This document shows, in pieces, positions 62,679-64,000 of a DNA stretch of 64,000 nt. Under the pieces are notes generated by a model that saw only the letters and a program-made list of their open reading frames with translations, made no database searches and was not told the DNA's origin. The translations under genes and the position numbers were made by a program. The stretch spans positions 13,312,501-13,376,500 of the forward strand of contig CM037462.1 of NCBI GenBank assembly GCA_021014325.1, given 5' to 3'. The stretch comes from Plazaster borealis. Taxonomy: Eukaryota; Echinodermata; Asteroidea; Forcipulatida; Labidiasteridae. Each line of letters starts with the position of its first letter. Positions within the stretch are counted from its first letter, which is position 1.

Positions 62679-63544
62679 GAGGGTTTGTTTTGCGTTAGTT
62701 CAATTTGTTTTGCCTTTGTTTTATTTTATTTATCCAACTGTGTTGTTAACATATCCGGGTATTGCCTGGGTCAATTAAACGTTTATTTGTTTGTTTGCTT
62801 AATTAATTAATGCTGGCAGAGTTTTGCCCTGCCCCTTCTAACCAAATCACAGACCCCTGTTGATTGACACCCCCTCTAGGACATTTAGCACGGTCCAGCT
62901 TAGGATATCATGGCATAATGAGCTGAGCAGTGTGTACGATGTTGTTAAGACAATGGAATTATTCTAATGAGTCATCATGCGCTGACAGCGGGCCTCACTG
63001 CAGGGTTTTAAACAAATGTTTGTATGTTCAACCCTAAATTATTGAAAATGTACCCAGTCAGTTTCCCTTGTGGTTTATTACTTGATATGAGAAACATTGT
63101 CTGATGCCATGACCAGCGGTGAGGTGTCTGTGTTCAGACACCTCCATATGTTTCGACAACCTTGTTCTTTCCATGCATAACCCCTTCGTGATCGACACGC
63201 TATAGGGTAAGGATTAGGGTTAGGGTTAGGGTTGGGATAGGAAAATGCATCAAGGGTGTCGTTGATATCCCCTTGTGGGAGTTTCCGTGTTGGGAAGACC
63301 ATCTAAACAACAACGACTGGCTATGATGGTCTATAATTTAAATGTATCTGTTCTACCTCTCATGCAGTTATTGAACGGCACCTTTGAATGGGCCTCCAGA
63401 TACTGTGCGCCTTATGCTGTTAATTATTACCAATCTTCCGAGTGGACGTCAGAGGTTATACACATTAGGTCTAAGTAACACTCTGTTTTGTAACGATGGT
63501 TATCCCGTAAAAAAACATCAAAGTGCTTCCACTTAAGATGAGTT
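62679..63544. other. Non-coding stretch with short telomere-like repeat
   Basis: TTAGGG units at 63213-63233 (three, plus flanking variants). 63270-63310 is a fragment of the second SINE family (GTTGGGAAGACCATCTAAAC). No gene seen. Confidence 0.5.
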
Positions 63545-63619
63545 GTCAGTAATACCATAGTGATTTGTATTTTGCTTAGCAATTAAGATCAATCACAGCT
63601 CTTTGTGAAATCGAGCCCT
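63545..63619. mobile_element. MITE, GGGCCCAATTTC family, right-end fragment
   Basis: TTTTGCTTAGCAATTAAGAT and CTTTGTGAAATCGAGCCC match the right half of the family. Confidence 0.6.
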
Positions 63620-63652
63620 GGCTTGTATAGGACACGTAAAGTTTTATTTCAT

Positions 63653-64000
63653 TTAAAGGGTCTGTATACGTTTGGTAATGACTCTGAAAATTAATGGCAA
63701 TAAAGACTTACTTGGTAAGAAGTACAGCAGCTTTGGATCAGTGCATTTTTAGAAACTGTTCACTTCGAAGTACTGCGGTTATGGAAAAAGATATCACTTT
63801 TTATCCCCCAAAATTTAAATCTGAGAAGCGTTACTGACAGTAACGTTTCTCAGATCGTGTATTCCAATTGCAGATTATTCTTCCTGCGTGGACATAACCG
63901 CTCCAGATTTTCGGCAATATCTCAAAAAACGCTACCACCTTTTGAAATGAAATTTGTACAGGTCAGTTTTATGGTATATATCTTCAACTATAGGCTATAG
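63653..64000 (-). mobile_element. Family-4 MITE, cut by window end
   Basis: Begins TTAAAGGGTCTGTATACG and follows 62288-62678. The centre GAGAAGCGTTACTGACAGTAAC continues as GTTTCTC near 63822-63852, an interrupted hairpin. The right terminus lies beyond the window. Confidence 0.88.

Noticed and set aside
1..64000. CRISPR arrays, operons, prophage or other prokaryotic systems
   Set aside because: The window is eukaryotic nuclear DNA with spliced genes; the repeat arrays seen are minisatellites and transposon families without spacer structure.

Overview
The window is animal nuclear DNA: AT-rich, intron-rich and full of short inverted-repeat transposons, with no operons and no prokaryotic gene structure. 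Three spliced protein genes can be read out exon by exon, all with consensus splice sites and consistent phases. The gene set and the very dense interspersed repeats suggest a marine deuterostome invertebrate, most likely an echinoderm and perhaps a starfish. That placement is an inference from general knowledge, not something the sequence proves.

Layout. (1) 1-4550: repeats, including a palindromic MITE and a 2.4 kb hAT-like element nested inside another MITE. (2) 4759-9904, minus strand: a complete five-exon gamma-butyrobetaine dioxygenase (BBOX1-like) gene, the last enzyme of carnitine synthesis, encoding 469 residues. (3) 9905-16600: intergenic, with a tandem duplication, MITEs, a second hAT-like end, a decayed DDE transposase on the minus strand and retroelement scraps. 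(4) 16629-22774, plus strand: a complete seven-exon aldo-keto reductase gene (285 residues) with the catalytic tetrad intact. (5) 25405 to at least 45306, minus strand: a class C G-protein-coupled receptor of the GABA-B type. Sixteen exons are well supported (699 residues) and two more upstream are tentative. The first strands of its ligand-binding domain were not found. (6) 47066-64000: no convincing host gene; MITEs, SINEs, two decayed LINE ends and a GTCGGACA-type repeat field.

The three genes do unrelated jobs (carnitine synthesis, carbonyl reduction, neurotransmitter-type signalling) and nothing suggests joint regulation. The most notable feature is the repeat landscape. Three MITE groups share a conserved subterminal module but have different termini and different, still palindromic, centres. 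One group carries a good splice acceptor and donor around an open frame, making it a latent exon cassette. Most intronic copies are antisense to the host gene. I did not find a previously undescribed multi-gene system.
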